Assembly (NCBI GenBank): GCA_027296055.1
Contig: JAPUJT010000194.1
Location: 1-37,712 of the forward strand
Length of the DNA stretch: 37,712 nucleotides
DNA from: Planctomycetota bacterium
Lineage (GTDB): Bacteria > Planctomycetota > JAPUJT01
Direction: 5' to 3'
This document shows positions 35,058 through 37,712 of the stretch, one piece after another. The notes below the pieces were generated by a model, which worked only from the letters and a program-made list of their open reading frames with translations, was not told the DNA's origin and ran no database searches. Within the stretch, counting starts at the first letter, position 1; each line of letters opens with the position of its first letter. The position numbers and the translations under genes are program-made.

Positions 35058-36608
35058 CTACGGCAGCCTCTGGGCGTACTCCAGGTCCGAGGTCCAGTTT
35101 CTCCGGTAGCTGATCGAAGGAACCCCGGGAGGAACCCCGGCCGGGTCGAACGCGATCGATGAGTAGCCAGGCAAGCAGCCCTCCACGCCTTCAATCACCC
35201 ACTGAACGCCGTCCCAGTGGGCGACCTTTACCTCGAGGAGATCGTCGACGTAGCTCACATAGGGAGTGCCCGACGGGTCGAAGGCGAGCGTCCCGGCCGA
35301 AAAGTGGAAGTCCTGCGCGCCGTCATCGATAATCTCGTCGATCTCGGCCGGGACCGGGTGCCAGGTCGTACCATCCCAATGGAGGTATCTCATCGAATCC
35401 TGGTCCGGACTGATCTTCGCCCGATGCACGATCGAGGGATTGCCATCGGCGGCGTAGGCCAAGGCGGTTCCGATGCCCATGTAGTTCATTCCCGTATCGA
35501 CGACCTCGATGTCCCAAGTCCCCTCGTTCCAGGTGGCGAGCTTGAGGGTATCCGGACCCGAGAGCTGATCGTCGAGCCAGTCGGGGTAGGCGATGGAAGG
35601 ATTCCCAGCGGGATTGTAGGCGAGCGAGTTGTAGCGGGTGCGTATCCCGAGGATCTCCACCGCCTCGACGTCCCAGGACTGGGAGAGATCGTTCCAGCGG
35701 GCGAACCTCACCTCAGAGGTCTTCGACTTGCCCTTGCCGACCGGGGCGGTGTAGCTGATCGAAGGATTCCCTGCGGGGTCGTAGGCGAGGGATGTCAGCG
35801 GGTCGAAGAGTTTCGAGTCTATAACTTCCGTTTCCCATCCCGTCCCCCCGCGCCTGGCGAACATCAGCTGATCCGTACTGCCGACGTAGCTGATCGTGGG
35901 CGCTCCGTCGGGATCGAAGGTGAAGTCGAGGCCGCCGCCTCCGGCCTCATCGACGACTTCTGTGTCCCAGGTTGATCCATTCCAGTGAGCGTAATTCAGG
36001 TTGCCAGGGCTGGAGTACGCGATCGATGCCCCGCCGTCTGCAGGATCGAACGCGAGGACGTTATAGTAAAACGGGCCCCCAGAAACGACGACCTCCGTCG
36101 TCCACTTGGCGGAAACGGTCGTGCCGCTCGCCACGTTGCATTCGTTCGGAACGCTGCAGAGATCGGATTCGTTGCCCGCTTCATCCGACACCTTGATGGC
36201 AAAGTAGTACGTCGTGTCTCCCTCCAGGCAAGTCACGTTGAAGGTCTCCGTCATGCCAGGCTGGAACGGGGTCGACCCCCTCGTAGGATCGCTGGGAGCC
36301 GGCGTGGCGGTGTCCCAGTTCTGCTCGGTGATCGGCTCGTCGACGAGGTAACGGAGGTCGTTCTGGCTTGTCCGTCCGCTATCGGGATCGTTCGTGTCAT
36401 CCCGAGAAGCGGTCCAGCTGAGAAGAACGACGTGCGAGGACACCTCGTCCACGGCGAGGTCCGTGATGGCGGGTGGCGGGTCCGTGTCCTCGTTCTTCGG
36501 CGGCTTCTTCCCGCCCCCTTTTCCCTGCGCCCAGCAGATAGCCGTCATCGATGCCAGGACCGCAAAGGCCAGAGCCATGTTGGCTCCCCACTTGAGCTTG
36601 TCGTTCAT
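35058..36608 (-). CDS. Secreted Fn3-plus-propeller-like repeat protein
   Basis: 516 residues from ATG 36608, with GGGGA upstream. Residues 1-28 are a Sec signal peptide ending around WAQ. A GKGGGKKPPKN linker is followed by a fibronectin type III-like domain (~46-165; PPAITDLAVDEVSSHVVLLS, then TTYYFAIKVSDEAGNES). From ~170 to the end, about six degenerate repeats of ~50 residues carry the theme LAYDPAGNPSISY...L.FA.W.G..W..E.V, suggestive of a beta-propeller. It is likely extracellular or surface-associated. I do not recognise a specific function. It lies ~75 bases upstream of the kinase and may be co-transcribed with it. Confidence 0.85.
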   Translation of the reverse strand: MNDKLKWGANMALAFAVLASMTAICWAQGKGGGKKPPKNEDTDPPPAITDLAVDEVSSHVVLLSWTASRDDTNDPDSGRTSQNDLRYLVDEPITEQNWDTATPAPSDPTRGSTPFQPGMTETFNVTCLEGDTTYYFAIKVSDEAGNESDLCSVPNECNVASGTTVSAKWTTEVVVSGGPFYYNVLAFDPADGGASIAYSSPGNLNYAHWNGSTWDTEVVDEAGGGGLDFTFDPDGAPTISYVGSTDQLMFARRGGTGWETEVIDSKLFDPLTSLAYDPAGNPSISYTAPVGKGKSKTSEVRFARWNDLSQSWDVEAVEILGIRTRYNSLAYNPAGNPSIAYPDWLDDQLSGPDTLKLATWNEGTWDIEVVDTGMNYMGIGTALAYAADGNPSIVHRAKISPDQDSMRYLHWDGTTWHPVPAEIDEIIDDGAQDFHFSAGTLAFDPSGTPYVSYVDDLLEVKVAHWDGVQWVIEGVEGCLPGYSSIAFDPAGVPPGVPSISYRRNWTSDLEYAQRLP

Positions 36609-36812
36609 GATCCCCTTTTCCTTTCTGACCGCTGGGCGGCCTCTCGGACGATCTCGCAGCCGGGGGACCTCTCGAGCCCGTCCTCGCCATTCCCGGGACG
36701 GGGCTCGGCCCCTATCCCATAAGACAACACGAGCGCGGACGGATCGTGGAAGTTTTTTGAACAGATTCGGATCGGGTGGCGGGAAGGGCGTCAGGGGGTG
36801 CTGAGGGGCGCT

Positions 36813-37481
36813 TTACAGGAGGTCCTTGAGGTCTCGCTCCATGCCGAGCATCGTAAGCCGATAGCGGTCGCGGACCTTCTCGTAATGAACGTGTAGTCGC
36901 TCGGAGATCTCCTTGAGGGTCATTCCCTCGATCCACCGCATCCGCAAGATGGCCGCGTCGGTCTCGTTCGGGATCCTCCCCAGAGCAGCGCGAACTCCCT
37001 GCGCCCGCTCATTCGCTCGGGCGCTGCTGCTCGGGGACGGATCCGGGGCCCGGGGATCCATCCCACGCCCCGAGGCGGTCGAATCCGTGACCCTCGATGG
37101 CGCGAGGCGGAGGATCTTCTGTTGAGGGATTCGTTTCTGCGACTGCCGGTCGCGTTGGGCGGTGAGGCCCAGGCGACGCACGATCTGCCCCACCCAGGCC
37201 CGGAACATGGCAAATGTCTTCTCGTCGTTGTCGCCGCCTCGGAAACTGCCGATCTTATGCCAAGCGCGGAGGCAGGATTCCTGCAGCAGGTCCGAGGTGC
37301 TCTCGACGGGCCGGGCCGGATTGGCGAAGGGGCGGGCGATCGGCTCGAGGTACGGGCGAAGGATGGAGAGGACGTCATCCATCGCCTTTCGGTCGCCGTC
37401 CTGGGCCAGTCGGACAAGGTCGTGGAAGCCCTCCGCCCCCAACTGGCCACGGCCATCCGAAATGTCCGAATCCGAGGGCAT
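36813..37481 (-). CDS. ECF-type RNA polymerase sigma factor
   Basis: I start at ATG 37481 because GGGAG lies eight bases upstream; an ATG 27 bases earlier lacks a site. The product has 222 residues. Region 2 is visible at ~40-110 (STSDLLQESCLRAWHKIGSF, AMFRAWVGQIVRRL), a variable Ser/Arg-rich linker follows, and region 4 lies at ~165-215 (IPNETDAAILRMRWIEGMTL then KEISERLHVHYEKVRDRY). No anti-sigma gene adjoins. In planctomycetes, ECF factors of this type often sit near Ser/Thr kinases, as here. Target promoters cannot be predicted from this window. Confidence 0.92.
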   Translation of the reverse strand: MPSDSDISDGRGQLGAEGFHDLVRLAQDGDRKAMDDVLSILRPYLEPIARPFANPARPVESTSDLLQESCLRAWHKIGSFRGGDNDEKTFAMFRAWVGQIVRRLGLTAQRDRQSQKRIPQQKILRLAPSRVTDSTASGRGMDPRAPDPSPSSSARANERAQGVRAALGRIPNETDAAILRMRWIEGMTLKEISERLHVHYEKVRDRYRLTMLGMERDLKDLL

Positions 37482-37588
37482 GAGGGAAGCTCCCACTCTC
37501 CTTCCCATTCTGTAACTGACGGGATGGCGCGTCTGCTAGTCTGACCCCAAGACTGCCGCGGGACAAGGAGAGCTAGCCGAGACTATTC

Positions 37589-37712
37589 ATGATGCATCGC
37601 GATCGGGTCAGGATCTACGGCGACGGAGCCAAAGACCGACCGTTCTCGCGGGTTTCGTGGGCGGCGGTCGGTCGCGAGCGTTTGGGGGAGGCGGCAGAGG
37701 AGGATGGAGCCA
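37589..37712 (+). CDS. Possible partial gene at the right edge
   Basis: A frame opens with two ATG codons at 37589 and stays open to the window end (about 41 residues; MMHRDRVRIYGDGAKDRPFS). AAGGAGA at ~37565 is too far upstream to be its binding site, so the start or the gene itself is doubtful. It would be divergent from the sigma factor gene. Confidence 0.25.
   Translation, partial: MMHRDRVRIYGDGAKDRPFSRVSWAAVGRERLGEAAEEDGA

Overview
The window comes from a large-genome, GC-rich bacterium. The best fit is Planctomycetota or another phylum rich in Ser/Thr kinases (Acidobacteriota- or Eisenbacteria-like). The pointers are a 1,169-residue Ser/Thr kinase with a TPR tail, a planctomycete-style ECF sigma factor, a second kinase N-terminus left as a fragment, an RCC1-repeat lipoprotein, an Fn3/propeller-like secreted protein, and long repeat-filled intergenic regions. 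The assignment is inferred from family types only.

Layout. (1) 1-2.85 kb is a gene graveyard: a partial gene at the edge, an array of hairpin repeats, a kinase N-terminal stub, a small hypothetical gene, an IS3-type transposase scrap, the tail of a DNA methyltransferase and a YcgL-like small gene. (2) 2.95-9.4 kb holds three sizeable genes: an RCC1-repeat lipoprotein, an aldonolactone-oxidase-like flavoprotein and a membrane-anchored metallophosphoesterase. They are separated by more hairpin repeats, and a second repeat type precedes two of them. (3) 9.38-10.70 kb is an insertion sequence with clear terminal inverted repeats and a transposase that appears to carry an internal in-frame deletion. 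(4) 10.7-15.4 kb is a four-gene leftward cluster: a small four-helix membrane protein, a divergent cytochrome P450, an unrecognised membrane protein with an internal duplication, and a DyP-type peroxidase. It looks slightly less GC-rich than its surroundings. (5) 15.4-17.2 kb is non-coding, with a third hairpin array and two blocks of 22-bp tandem repeats.

(6) 17.3-29.1 kb is a mosaic mobile region. It has a helicase-like ATPase, a 5'-truncated tyrosine recombinase with arm-type repeats, a ParB-like protein preceded by a long inverted repeat, a ParB/KorB-like domain fused to an MT-A70 adenine methyltransferase, two paralogous Rep-like proteins (one cut by an IS630 fragment), a frameshifted ParB-like gene and an excisionase. 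Direct repeats and then a tRNA-Lys gene follow the excisionase, as expected for an integration site. (7) 29.3-37.7 kb returns to chromosome-like content: tRNA-Lys, tRNA-Arg, a degenerate MPN/JAB-LysM membrane protein, tRNA-Val, the kinase, a secreted Fn3 protein and the ECF sigma factor.

The strongest candidates for something undescribed are the P450/DyP/duplicated-domain cluster, the family of covarying intergenic hairpins, and the paired Rep-like proteins beside the ParB-methyltransferase fusion. All functional links are inferred from sequence and gene order alone.
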